Shown: piece after piece, positions 1 to 12,100 of the stretch | How the letters are laid out: each line of letters begins with the position of its first letter | How positions within the stretch are numbered: the first letter of the stretch is position 1 | DNA from: Gavia stellata | Taxonomy: Eukaryota > Chordata > Aves > Gaviiformes > Gaviidae | Reading direction: 5' to 3' | Assembly (NCBI RefSeq): GCF_030936135.1 | Contig: NC_082603.1 | Coordinates: 33,770,329-33,834,328, forward strand | DNA length: 64,000 bases | Notes under the pieces: model-generated | Database searches by the model: none | What the model was told of the DNA's origin: nothing | Seen by the model: the letters and a program-made list of their open reading frames with translations, nothing else | Program-made: the position numbers and the translations under genes

Positions 1-2820
1 GAATTAAGATGACCTCATTCCAAACATATCCTTTTTAAATTTATGTTACTATTCCAAAACTGTAAATTAAAGTATTGGAAAACTAGAATGAAAACACATC
101 TTTGAAATAGAACTCAGGCAACAGTCTTATATGATTACTATTTTACAACTATCTCTATTACAAAAAGGGAAAGAGAAGTATTTTATCTTAAAAAAGCCAA
201 GTAAACAGGTAACATTTAAATTAAAAAAGCGTGTGAACTTCTTGCCACAGGGCAGTCAAAGCTGTAACAGTTTGATGGAATTCTTTACAATGTATTTCTT
301 TTTAAAATAGAAACCCATATTGCTTAAGGAATGCAAACTCCATTACATCTTCCACCCCAGTGGCAGCAGAGAAACATTATATTTATTAATACATCTACTC
401 TGAAAGGATGCTCTAGGGGCCAATGCATTTGCATGTTATACTAAGGGATGTTATGATGGAAATTTTTATGACGGACTTCAAAAGAAGCTGGAAGCCAAAG
501 TAAAGCAGAATCAGGACTCAACATAGCTGTAGGATGAAGATAAATGAGAAACTACATGGAAATCCCACTAAATTATAAACATGTAGAAAATCTCTTAGAT
601 AGAAACTTGTGGACTGGTGAAGACTATGTTCTTTAAAGACTGTCAAGTACCATGTACAGCAATAGAGTTGCAGACAGCCCAAATTTCTTTCTGCTGGCCT
701 GCAAAACCCCTGCAAACACCCTGAGCTATGGCAGCGAAGAGGCAGCCTCATTCCAGGCAAGCACTTCAATGCTGGAAGGAGCTGCATGGATACAATTTTG
801 GCTTCAGGAGGACAACTTTGCCTTGCCTTTCCCAATCCATCCTACCCAGCAGCCTGGTTTGCTTGTGGGCTTATTTTTAGTGATTGTCTTTCTGATGCTA
901 TAATGTGAGAAGGTAAATCTCTGGGCAACTGTGGCTCACTCAAAATAAGTTAAAATTTGTCCTTTTAGTCTACACACAGTCCCTGGATAGGACCACTGAA
1001 ACAAAATTCATGCAGACATCTAACATGAAGACCCAGTTGGCCAGAGTGTCTTCTCTCAGATCTTTCAAAAGGGGAACATGGAAAAAAACCAACCATCTAG
1101 GTGCAAATAAAATTCCTAAAGTATTTTAGGAAACACCATGGAGGAAGAGCACTAGCTTTAGTTTGGTTTATCTTTTTTATATGGCTGGAAAAGCCCTGCT
1201 GTGGCTATGGAGCAGAATCAAATGTCAGACTGTGAACAAGAAAAGGAGATGGAAAGATGAGGCATATGTGATGACAGTACACAACAACTTATTTACCTGA
1301 GTCTCCTACCCTTGAATGGCTTCAGAATTCCCTGACAGGGCTTATTTTATTTTCTTAACTGTGCAGAGTTTGATGGCCCATGTTTATAGCCAGCTGTACA
1401 ACTCGCAACGATTATTTTGTCCATAATGTTTATCAGGTTAAAGAATGACATATTACTTCTACAGCATATTGTTCATCTATCATTGCAGGTCATATTGTCA
1501 GTTCCTTGCTGATACTGGGACACCTTTACTCACTTGAATAGGGCTTTGATGAAACCACTTGTCTGCTTAACACTTGGAGTCTGGGTATGCAATTTAACTT
1601 GCAATAGAGAAATGGATTTTTTAATATTGTTTTTAATTCTGCTTAACTTTCCTTCACAATTCATTTATGAATGAATGCAACGGTAACAGTCACATACAGA
1701 TTAAATGCACAAAAAAGAAGATACAGAATCAGGGACTTGATTATATTATTTCATTAAAAATACCCCAGAGAGTGTTGTAGTGCATTCTGAGGCCATTTCA
1801 GTCAGCTTCCTCTTAAGTTTCTGCTTTTACTAGGGAAAAAAGAAAACACCTCTATGCTATTTACCTATTTCTTGATCTTCAAAACCTGCCAGCAAAAATG
1901 TTGGAAAAGCAGAAAGAATACACGAACATTTTCTATGTTCAGCTTACACTGTGCTCAGTGTGCAACCAGTGAGAAACAGATTTAAACACCAAAAAACTAA
2001 AAGCTTGTGTATTTATATTTCCTTTGTATTACTATTGTCTGGCATGGTTACTTCAACTTCCAGGGGTCAAGAGAAAGACTGGCAGAATTTGGAACCTATG
2101 TTAGCTTTAACATAAGTTATCTTTGAAATCGCATAAGGAGCTGTCAGCTGGGACAATGTCCCAAGCCTATATACAGCCAGTATGTGTCTTATGGCCTCAC
2201 CTTACTGCTGTTGAAGTTAGCACCAACCTACACATTTTCTTTATTGCTCTTCAGAAGCCGACAATTAGCAAAGATACACAAGAATAGCATCAGACTTACA
2301 TGACTATTGCTTGATAAATTGCAAAGAATAGAGATAGGAACAGGATTTATTCCCGTTGGGGACAACATGAAGAGATACAGCCTGACGGAAAATGGGACAC
2401 GGAACCTGTCACGCCCTTATCACCGCAGGCCTGTCATACCTTCCCACAGCAGCCTGCGGCACAAAACCCAGGTGTCACACCCAGCACAACCCAGCCATGA
2501 CATGGCTCCTGTCCCTCTTCCACCCCCTACCACACAGCCTCACAGGCTTTATCCGTGGGGTCCGCAGAGATAAACAAACTCCCCCTCGGCTGGGGAAGCC
2601 GGGAGCAGACATGTAACATACAGAAAGCATTACCCATGCCAGTGGGCACCACGCACCCAAACCCCGTCGGATAAGGCTCTGCCCCAAGGAGCCACCATCT
2701 TAAATGTTTCCCGGTCCCATCCAACAACTGGAAGACCGAGCTAGAAACAAAACCCGCCCTTCCCCACACAACGACGTGCTCCTCCCCTCTCCGGGATAAC
2801 CCGAGGAGCACATTTTTCCT
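1..2820. other. AT-rich flank without a supported gene
   Basis: No reading frame here looks like a protein and no convincing splice-bounded exon was seen on either strand; the open frames are short and cysteine/leucine-rich, as expected by chance. By conserved synteny this side should lie within intron 1 of a divergent minus-strand gene (ITGB3BP/CENP-R in mammals), but no ITGB3BP coding exon could be recognised. GC content rises from about 2390 toward the CpG island. Confidence 0.5.
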
Positions 2821-3066
2821 CAGGGAACAAGCTCGCCGCCGTATAGGAAGCCCGCAGCCCGCCGGGAGAAGCGCTCCGCCTCACAGCGTCCCACACCGGC
2901 CCTCGCTCCAGCGGCCGCCCGCCCCTCTCCGCTCCGCTCCGCCGGCTCCCGGCGCGCCCTCAGGGGCCGCCCCGCTGCGGAGAGGCGCGGCCGCCAGCGG
3001 GGAAGAGGCGGAGAGCGGCGCCTAAGGCCGAGTTCACCCGCTCCACCGCCCGTGCCCGATACCTAC

Positions 3067-3300
3067 GACATTGCGGCGCCTGCAGCCGCTCCCGCCGCCT
3101 TTGCAGATCTCCCGCCTCGCTCCGCCGCCGTGCACCGGCCAAACGCCGCCGGCTGGAAACGGCGCTGAGAGGGCGGGACGCGGCCCCGGCAGGGCGGGCC
3201 GAGGGCGGCGGAGGCGGCGGGCCGGGGCGGGGGAGCCGGGGCCCGTCAGGCCTGCGGGGCGGGGGCCGGCTGGTCGGGCCCCGCTCGCCCCGCGCTCTGT
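3067..3300 (-). other. Candidate first exon of a divergent minus-strand gene
   Basis: On the minus strand an ATG at 3071-3069 is followed two bases later by GTAGGT (donor GT at 3066-3065), and by a second possible donor GTATCG at 3062. This is the layout expected of a first exon encoding only a start codon plus two bases. By synteny it would be ITGB3BP (CENP-R, a kinetochore protein), whose human first coding exon is also thought to be very short. The right boundary is a guess inside the CpG island. No downstream exon was found to confirm it. Confidence 0.25.
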
Positions 3301-3530
3301 GCTGTGCGACGGTGGGAGCCGGGCTGGTGGCGGGCTCTGCCCTGGGGAAGGTTTGTGCGAGGCAGCTCGGGCGGGAGGTGCGTGTGGCCAAACGCGGCCC
3401 CTCAGGGCTGCTGGGGACGCCCGGAGAGTTGATTCCCCTCTGCCGGGCTGGGGGAAGGGGATTGTCGTGTCTTCTGGGCGAGGGTGGACGGTAAATTTCG
3501 CCCGAGAAGACCCCTGCGCCCACCGGAGAG
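3300..3530 (+). other. EFCAB7: Candidate non-coding first exon of EFCAB7
   Basis: The EFCAB7 start codon sits one base after a splice acceptor at 5990, so an upstream untranslated exon is required. The best donor in the CpG island is GAGAG|GTAGGT at 3530/3531. Other possible donors are CAG|GTGAGC near 3577 and AAG|GTCAGT near 3700. The left boundary (transcription start) is an estimate. Confidence 0.4.
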
Positions 3531-3539
3531 GTAGGTAAT

Positions 3540-5990
3540 GAGAATCATGTGGTAAAAGAGTTTTTCCTCGTTTCAGGTGAGCACGGCCTGAGCGCTTGGG
3601 CTCGGAAGCTTAAGAAGCAGCAGCACGAAGCTTCCCAGCTGGTGTGCGTTTGCTGTGGACGGAGGTGAACCTCGGCCTCGGGCCTGCGGCGGGGAAGGTC
3701 AGTCTTGCCACGAAGGGGTATGACTTAATTCCTGTTTGGAAGACAGTTTTTGTTTGTTAGAATCATAGCATCTAAAATTGAAAGCAATAGTTAGGCTGTG
3801 TCGTCCTCCCACCTCAGCCAAGGCCGGATTGCTCCCCTCCGTCTATTTTGTCTAAAGCGTCATTTGTCCAGTAAAAATTTAACAATCTAAGCCATGGGGC
3901 TGCTGGCTGTTGCTATTGCTCACTGGATTTCTGAGCAATGTATCGGCAGCACTTCTTGGCAGAACTGTGGCCCACGTAAGAAATATCTCAGTAATGGGGA
4001 GTCTAAGGGGTATAAACGAGAGTTCACATTTTATAAACTAGTTACTGGAAAATTAACATTTATTCTTCTTTTCCTCCTTGACTTTAACCCACTTCCATTT
4101 TGTGTGTGTAACACTGGTGCTTAATTATAGTGACACCCGTTTGCAGTAACCAGACTGTATCACAGTGTCCCTATGGGGTCCTTCTGATGCCAGTGTAATA
4201 TTAAAGTGTCAGGCAGGCGGTCTGTGTATTATAAATAGGGTACTTCATCCATGATAAGCGATTATTATCTTTCTTTCCCAAGTGTAAAAGACCTATATAA
4301 CTCAACAAGGTGCGAGTGATTTAGGCCTCCCGAGTAAAAATCCAATGAGTCCTGAAGGGGACCCTATGATGTCGTTGTCTTGTTGCTGAACTTGAGATAT
4401 TCAATTTATTATACTGGAATATATTTTCTGAAGTCAACATTGGGTAAAATAATATGAGAGGCTGTTAGACCAACAGTACAACACGATTTAGTGTCCCTCT
4501 GTGATGGCCTTCTAAAAACCTTAATCACCCTTGGTAAAAGCAGAAAGCTGCTGTTAAAGTTTACTGGCCATTGGTGAGCAAACAGTATTAGTTACTGCTC
4601 TGAATCATTTTAATAATGTAGAAAAAATGCATTTTGTATTTTTTTCCATTTGTTTACAATTATATGGGTAGCATTCTTGTACTTAAAAGGCCTAAGTTGT
4701 GCAAAGTTTTATGCACATTCTTAGCTTCAGACTTATTTATTTCTATTAATTATATTTAGATAACTCTTAAAAGTAGAATTGTGTGCTTAAGGTCACATAC
4801 TTGAAGGACTAAGGGTTACAATTTTGACCAGTTTTACTATTAGCCATATGTTTTATTGAGTTACAACTGTAAAAACAGAAACCAAAAGCCCGTTCTGGTA
4901 TGGGTTGGCACCAGGAAAAAACATGTAATCAATTTAATAATTATTATATCACTTTTTTAACACTGGATGTTATATGGTGTTTATGACATTGCTGAAGCTG
5001 TGTAAAGCTACCCAGTTTTCCAGGTAAATCAGTCTTGGAAATATGAAAGTCAACTTTTGAGTGAGGGAGGAAATCCTGACAGATATGCAGTTCAATATAA
5101 ACACGCTCACATGTAGTTGTCACTGGAGGACAAAGGGGGCTTTTATTCTGCTGTTCACACCAAGAAATATAATAGAGAATCTGACATGACACGAGTCAGT
5201 TGTGATCATGCTCTCTCCAATGAGATAAGCGCTGCATCCATTCTTGATAATATTGACTTTGTTATTGTTTGGTGAAAAAGTCCTTTAAATAATTCTGTGC
5301 CTCTCACACCTGCGGGCATGTTTACATTGGCTTTTTTTTTTTTTCCCCTAAAAACACTCCACCCTTGCTACTGCTGGTGAACTGTAGCAACAATGAGAGT
5401 GGCACTTGGAGCAAAACAGTGGTAGGTATGGTATGTTCATTAATTTACCATTGTGATAAATCACGCTAGGCATAGAGAGCGGTAGTAAAGCCATCAAAGC
5501 CAGCAACTGTGCTTCTGTACAAATTCTCCCAGTGTTGCTGTCATTAGGAGAATTTAGCTAACGTGGCAAGAGTAGAAATTCTGGTGGAAATATGTAGTAA
5601 GGACAAGTCCTCGTGGTTTATTTCTAAACATGGATAGCAGTGGTTTATATCACAGATAACTTGAAAATTTGTTTTTATTCTTTCAAGTAACATGATTATA
5701 TAATTATTGTGATATAAAATAAATAAAATACAATAAAATGAAACTTTTCACTGCCAATAAAGAATAAATTGTGAATAATAAGTAGAGCTCAAGCTATTTT
5801 TGTTTGTGGATGTCATGGTGCTTACCTACAAGCGTAGATGAGTATTCCCATCCCAGATTTAGAGAATGGAAAACATATGACCTAGATGTTAGGATAATTT
5901 GTGCTAGTCTGTATTTCAGAGGACAAAGCAGAGGTGTTATTAAACAGGCAGGACAGTAACAAATTCTAACTGTAATTGTATTCTTCACAG
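3540..5990 (+). other. EFCAB7: EFCAB7 first intron (5' UTR intron)
   Basis: About 2.45 kb of mainly AT-rich sequence between the CpG island and the first coding exon, ending in the acceptor TTCTTCACAG at 5981-5990. It contains a T-run near 5331-5344 and scattered short frames. No exon, RNA gene or recognisable repeat was seen. Confidence 0.6.
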
Positions 5991-5991
5991 A

Positions 5992-6178
5992 ATGGCCAGC
6001 AGTCCTGAGAATAATGCATCCCTCTCCGTTCAGAAAGTGACACGCTCAGAAACTTCCCAAGCAAAGAAGTCCCAGCATGCAGAAGAAGCAATCTTTTACA
6101 TGAACTGCCGAGCAGCTTATCTAACTGTTTTAAAAAGCAGTTTAGAAAATATTAAATCAAAAGAACAACTCAGTTTAG
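5992..6178 (+). CDS. EFCAB7: EFCAB7 coding exon 1 (residues 1-62)
   Basis: The acceptor is TTCTTCACAG ending at 5990 and the donor is TTTAG|GTAAGG at 6178/6179. The exon ends in phase 1. It encodes the N-terminus MASSPENN... and the conserved NCRAAYLTV segment. Confidence 0.93.
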
Positions 6179-9100
6179 GTAAGGATTAGATATTTTTCCT
6201 TGTAACTATTGTGTGTGATGATTACAGTGGGTAGTTTACAACCAGAAGTCAGCAATTCAGTAGTGAGAGTATCCCAATGCATAAACTCAGTAACTGTTTT
6301 AAGGAATTTATAGCAGTTTTAGATAGGGTTCAGATTTCAAGTGTTGGCTGTATCTTTGAAGACATTTTCATCGTTCACCTGTTATTAAATATGTGACATA
6401 ATGATTTTTCAAAGTTTATAGAAACTACCATTCCCCAAAGTTTTTAATTTTCCTCAAATCCTTAATCCTTGTTGGTAGGTGTTGGTTGACTCATGGAAGT
6501 GGAAATAGTATACAGAGCTTTTAATCTGTAATTCACCAGTATGAATGGGCAAAAGTCAATACCAGCTGACAGCTTACAGGGGACCTAAGTGAGTTGTTTA
6601 ACAACACCAAATTTGATGGTAGCGTTGTTGCTTACTTGAGGTGGGCCTAGGCACTGCTTTTTGATTGTGACATTTCTGCAATAAATTCTTCCCTGACAAA
6701 TGATTAATTGAGTTGGTCTCAGTTCAGTTTCTAGTGGGCAGTTGCCCTGGCACAGAAAAACACCATGAAAGCAGGCATTAATTGGCACAGAGGTTTGCAG
6801 ACTCATAGGAGAGGCTGCTAGTGGAGGTATGGATATGGTAACTTACTCCTAAAGATAGTCTCATAGATCGGTTCTAAGCCACTTTGAGTAATATGTGAAA
6901 ATACTGCCTTGCCTCTACCAAATTTATGTGATCAAATGGACAGTTTCAGACATTGGTGTTTCATAAGAATTCTTACTCTTATTTTCTTTAAACTCCTACT
7001 GAATTACAGTGGTCCCATAGACTAAAATTAAAAGTTTTCATGTTTTCATCCATATTATATTTGTGTGTAAGTGGTATTGCTGTCAGCAGTACAACAGGAA
7101 AAAAGTATCTCTGAATGCTTCAACTGTACTAAATGAAGGCATTAGTAGATACTGAAAGCTGTGGAGCTTAACAACATTTGTTTTGAAAACCTGTGGAATT
7201 TCAGAGTTCCTTGCATGGAATTATTAGGGAAGTTACAAAAGTTTACCTGAAAAATGGTAGCTAGGGCTGTGCATTGGAAATCTTATATCTTGGTGACCGA
7301 GTAAGATAAGGAAGGAGTAAGATAAGACTGAGTAATAACCTGTTTCAGTTGTGAGATAGGTTTCACAATCCCAGATAAAATTTCTCAAGCAAATATCAGC
7401 TTTGCTATCTCTTAGAGTGTAAGATGTGTACTATGTCTTACCATGTTTAGTTTTGGTTGGTTTTCTTTTTTCTTTCTTAGAGCATTTTTGTCCTTTTGTG
7501 AAAAAGTTTATGTGTGGTTATATGTAATAGCATGGGATTGCGTTAGGGAGCCCATGAAAGTGTCTTTCAGTCTTATTTTCTACCTGGAGTTACGTGATGT
7601 GAAAATCTTAGCCTGCTTTATTGGCAAAAATGTTTCCAGCTCACGTGGTTGACAAAGAAAGCATGAGAACATAGACCTTCAGTTAAAGAGAAGCAAAATG
7701 TATCATTAAAGAAGTAATGATTTTTATTTTGTGGGTTTTAGGGCACAGCTCAGAGTGCCCTTGGGATTGGTGGTAGTACAGGTAGCTTTCTCAAGTCCTC
7801 CTCATAGATTATGATGCCAGTAAAAGGTATGTGTATTATGGCATTGCAGTTTGTAATAAAAAACCCAAGCAACAGCTAAAGGCAAAAACATGCTAAGCTA
7901 TCAAATAATTTAGTTATGTCTTAATTCTAGTGACCGTTTTTTTTTTTTTTGCATATATGAGGAAATATTTCTCGCTAATGGCTGTATTGCCCATGCCTAA
8001 AATACGTGAGGTCTCCACATGGAAACCACCACTACAAAAGCTGAGTGTACTTCTCTGATGTGCTTATTGTTGTAGCTTCTTTCCCTATACCAGTACGTGA
8101 AATTCTATCCATTAGCAAGCACATTCTTTCAGCATGTGACTTAGTGTTATCCAGGCTTTCTCAGCTGTAATAAAAGTGCCTTTATAACATCCTAATGATA
8201 GTTTTGGATAATCTGGATTTTAAGATAAGAGTGGTGTGAACAAATGTCATCTCTTATATATATGCTTTGGCTTTCATCTCTATCCATATGCCACTTTGCT
8301 ACATAGCAAGTGTTTGGTGTTTTGGTTTCAAGGTCAACTGAGAAAGGGCAATTAGTTGCTCAGGCTCCCAGTCTTTTCAGAGATACTTAAGAACTTGTTT
8401 TAAAATTTGTAAGCAGTGAGAGTTACTATAGACTTATATTGCAACTTAAGTAAATTCTGGCATTTATCAAATGAGTGATGCTAGTGTTTAAGCATCTCTT
8501 GCTACGTGATGTTTGGCTAATATTCTAAACTGTAAAATATTCACTTAAAGATTGGTCCTGCGAAATTTTATTCGTAGAAGTTTTGCTTACTCGCAGATAG
8601 TAGCTTCATTTCCTGTGGTGTATATTACTTAAGGTATTTAGCAGAATCAGTCCGTAAAGAAGTATAAATAAAAGGTGAAGTCTAACTGAACTTTCAAAAC
8701 TATAGACTTGGAAGGCATGTAGGGTATGGCAAGTGCTGATCTCCCAGGATATACAAAAATACAGAATTGTCATATATTTGAAGGATACTCTGTTAAATGT
8801 AAGTGAATACTGTGCTATATTGACATTCCAGGGAACTCGGCTATCCACGTAAACAAATACACAGAGTAACTGCCCTTCCTTGGCTGACCTTGACATTGAA
8901 ATCCTTAAACAATTGCTATGTTCCCAAGCATTGCATGGATAAAGATGTAAGCTTTGCTGTATTCTCCTGACTCCGCTCGTAGAGGTGGCAGGGCAGAAAT
9001 CTTTATTTAGTCCTTAGCATTCAATCGGAGATTAGCAACAAAGGTGTCTGGTTTTGTTTGTTTTTATGGTGATGCAGTTGCCTACTGAGAATTGTAATGA

Positions 9101-12100
9101 TGCCACCACCCCGTTTCACAGATGCTACTGAACTGCTCTCAGACGGTATAGACTTGGTCAGTTGGCTAAAAAACAAACTGCCAGCCTAGGTAAAGATGAA
9201 GGCTTTTTTTGCATTTCCCTAAAAAACTTGATTATTGGGGGGATATAAAAGCGTATCTCCAGTTTCAGGTAGACTGTGCACTAGAATTTAATTTTAGTTT
9301 AACCTAATGCCTTCTTCACACTGGAAACTGATGAAAGGATGTTTTCAGTAAAGACTTTTCAGAGGCTAACTAGATCTGGCAAATTCATTTTGAAGAATGT
9401 CAGGTGTAGGTGGGACTGGCTGCACGTATGGTATTGGCTGTTGGCCTTTGTAATGTATGTCTGTTGGTATCATATTTCCTTTACATTTGAAATTCACGTT
9501 GCATGATTTGAATTGGTAAGTTCAAGTGTATAGATGTGACAGAAAAGATTGTTTAAGGTAAATTCTACCCTAGATCTCAGTTCTTTGCAAGGTAAATGGA
9601 ATGACTTATGTAGATCTCAGTAGAAACAGGATCGAATAATGTACAAGCTTACAAATAATAGGTTCTTGATATTAAGCCAGGGGACACAGACACTGGGCCG
9701 AATTTTACACCTGTCACTTGAGGAGACTGTCTTTGAATTCATGGATAATTTACTTAATTAATGATTTGAACCTGTTAACTTTATTTAATGGAGACATCCC
9801 ATTGAGTTTAGTAGAACAGTGCACATGAGTGAGTAGAAGCTTTAAGCAAAATATAGCCTGTGATATTTTTGTGTTACAGAAAGTCACAGACTGCTCTCTG
9901 GTTTCTTCCTTTTTCTGTAGAATAAAGTGGGAGTGATCTCAGCAGTGCAGCATATGTCATCTCTGTGCTGGATCATAGTTCGTGAGGGATGATCTAGGAT
10001 GCCAGGCACTGCCTGTTTCATGACTCCTTTCAAAAGAATATGCGACTCAGCTCCTCTGCCCCTCAGGCTTCTTGAACCTCTCTGGTATGAACCACAGAAT
10101 TCAAGGCCAGCGAAGGTCACAGTCTGTATCAGTAGAGTACAGGACTGAGACTATAAGCAAAACTGTCCTTCAGACCTGCTTTTCCCTTGGATTGATTGGG
10201 CTTAAAAAAAAAAAAAGTCTGAACATGGAAAGTGATTAAAGGATGTTTTGAGAAAACTTCTTTACTGACAGCTGGAATATATCGTTAATATTGTGTTTTA
10301 TTGTTCAGTACTTCAACAGGCTGGAAGAAATCCATCTCAGAAGACAGTTAATAAATATTGGACTTCACAAACGACTACACTGAATTTTGATGATTTTTGT
10401 ACTATTTTAAAAAAAGAAAAACCAGCTACAAAAACTGAACTGCTTGAAGCATTTGGAAAAATAGACACAGATAACACTGGATATATTTTACATGATGAAC
10501 TTCATAAAATTCTTACAATGGTAAGTATCAGTAGAAACGTAATTATCCATCTTTAAACATCAATAGATGTTTAAACATCTATTAATGTTTAAACATTTAA
10601 ACATCAATTTTGGAAATCAGACTGTAAAACTATTCTGAATGTGTAAACACATATTCCTGATCAACAGAATCAATAACTGTTTCATGATTTCCCCCCCCCC
10701 AATTCTAGGTCTGATTTTCTGTGGTTATCTGATCTTTCTTCCATTTTTTTCCCCTTGCAGTCTTGCAGTTGATAGCCTGTCTGTCCCTTTCAGCAGTTGT
10801 GCCTTGAAGGTGGAAGCTGGCAGAAAAAAATATTTTTCATACTTTCACAGAGTGCTTTGTTGAAACCCTATCTATACTGCAGTGGAGCAACAGAAAAGGA
10901 AGCACACATCTCCCCCTTGGTTCAGTTAGCACAAATCCCTCTGTTCTCTACAGAGCCCCTCTGCAGCCCTTTGGGACTATGAACCTTTACCAAGAGAATT
11001 AATGACATACCTTTGCTGTTCTCCCCTCCCAAGTTGTTGTCTATGTATGTTTAGATACGAAGTTATAAAATAAAATTTTTATGTTATGCATAAAATATTA
11101 AGGTCAGTACTTTAGTTTTATCACAGGTATGATGTTCTGTCATGCCAGTGACTTCACTGGATCTTATAGTTAGTTCGTTGGGGTCTTAAAATAAACTCTG
11201 CTAGAGTAAGTCAATACTTGGGTTAGAGATTATTCATTATCAACCCAAAGCATGCAAATGGTATAAGGCTTACCTGTACATGTCATTAATATGGATTAAA
11301 ATAAGGACATTAAAAAATATCTGGAACTTTTTATTTAGCTGCTGAATTGCCACCATATTTTTATGTTTCATTGTATAATCTGAAAGGATAGAAAAGAATT
11401 TTTTTAAAATAGGAGCTGAGATTTTTACTATATGAGATTGTAAGAGATGGAACTTGAAAGAAAACATTAGCAAGGGTATGTTAGAATGACGAGTGTTGAC
11501 AAGACTAAAATCCAGATCCTCTGAGCAAAGCAAGCAAACAAAACCCCTGAAACAGAACAGTCTTCCAAGTTGGTGTAGAGCTGATGCTCTGACTTTAAAC
11601 TACGTAGATGTACATCACAGATGATTACAATGATTTTCTTTCTCTGTTATGTCAGGTTTTTTTGCTCTGTACAGCCAAAAAAATCACCTTCATTGTAAAA
11701 GCCAATCATCTTGCACAGCACAAACACTAGGGAGCAGTAACAATTAAAAATGGACTAGTAGTAGAATTCTAGTAGAGTGCTCAAAAATGAGAATAAAACA
11801 ATTTTAAGGAAATGTAGAGGAGAGCAAACTGGGACAGAAGGAACAAACAATTTACATACTATATTTGTTGTGGTTGACCCAAAAAACCAAAATTATTTGT
11901 TTACTTCAAACATTGTGGCAGAACCTTCAATCCTCATTCTGCATGAATGAAAAGATAGAGTGGCAATGGTAAGGAAATATTCTTTATATAACGAAAGATA
12001 GAAATAACAGATGTTGAGTGCTACTGTGGTTACACCATGAAGAGCTATAAACTCTGTATTGTTACATAAAGTCGGGGCATTGCTTCACGTAGACCCAGAC

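Larger units (their letters stand above)
2830..3535. promoter_or_regulatory. CpG island, probable bidirectional promoter
   Basis: An abrupt block of very GC-rich, CpG-dense sequence with several GC-box motifs (for example GGGGCGGGG near 3225 and GGGCGGGAC near 3172) and no TATA box, flanked on both sides by AT-rich DNA. EFCAB7 runs rightward from here. In mammals ITGB3BP runs the other way from a shared head-to-head promoter, so a bidirectional CpG promoter is the simplest reading. The exact transcription starts cannot be read from the sequence. Confidence 0.75.

Noticed and set aside
1853-1900. Possible minus-strand micro-exon bounded by GGCAG and GGTAAA
   Set aside because: It is only 21 bases, one frame has a stop, and the peptide does not resemble ITGB3BP; splice signals this short arise by chance.
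2960-3538. 187-codon minus and 155-codon plus frames in the first CpG island
   Set aside because: Both are Arg/Pro/Gly/Ala low-complexity frames on opposite strands of a CpG island, caused by lack of A/T stops.
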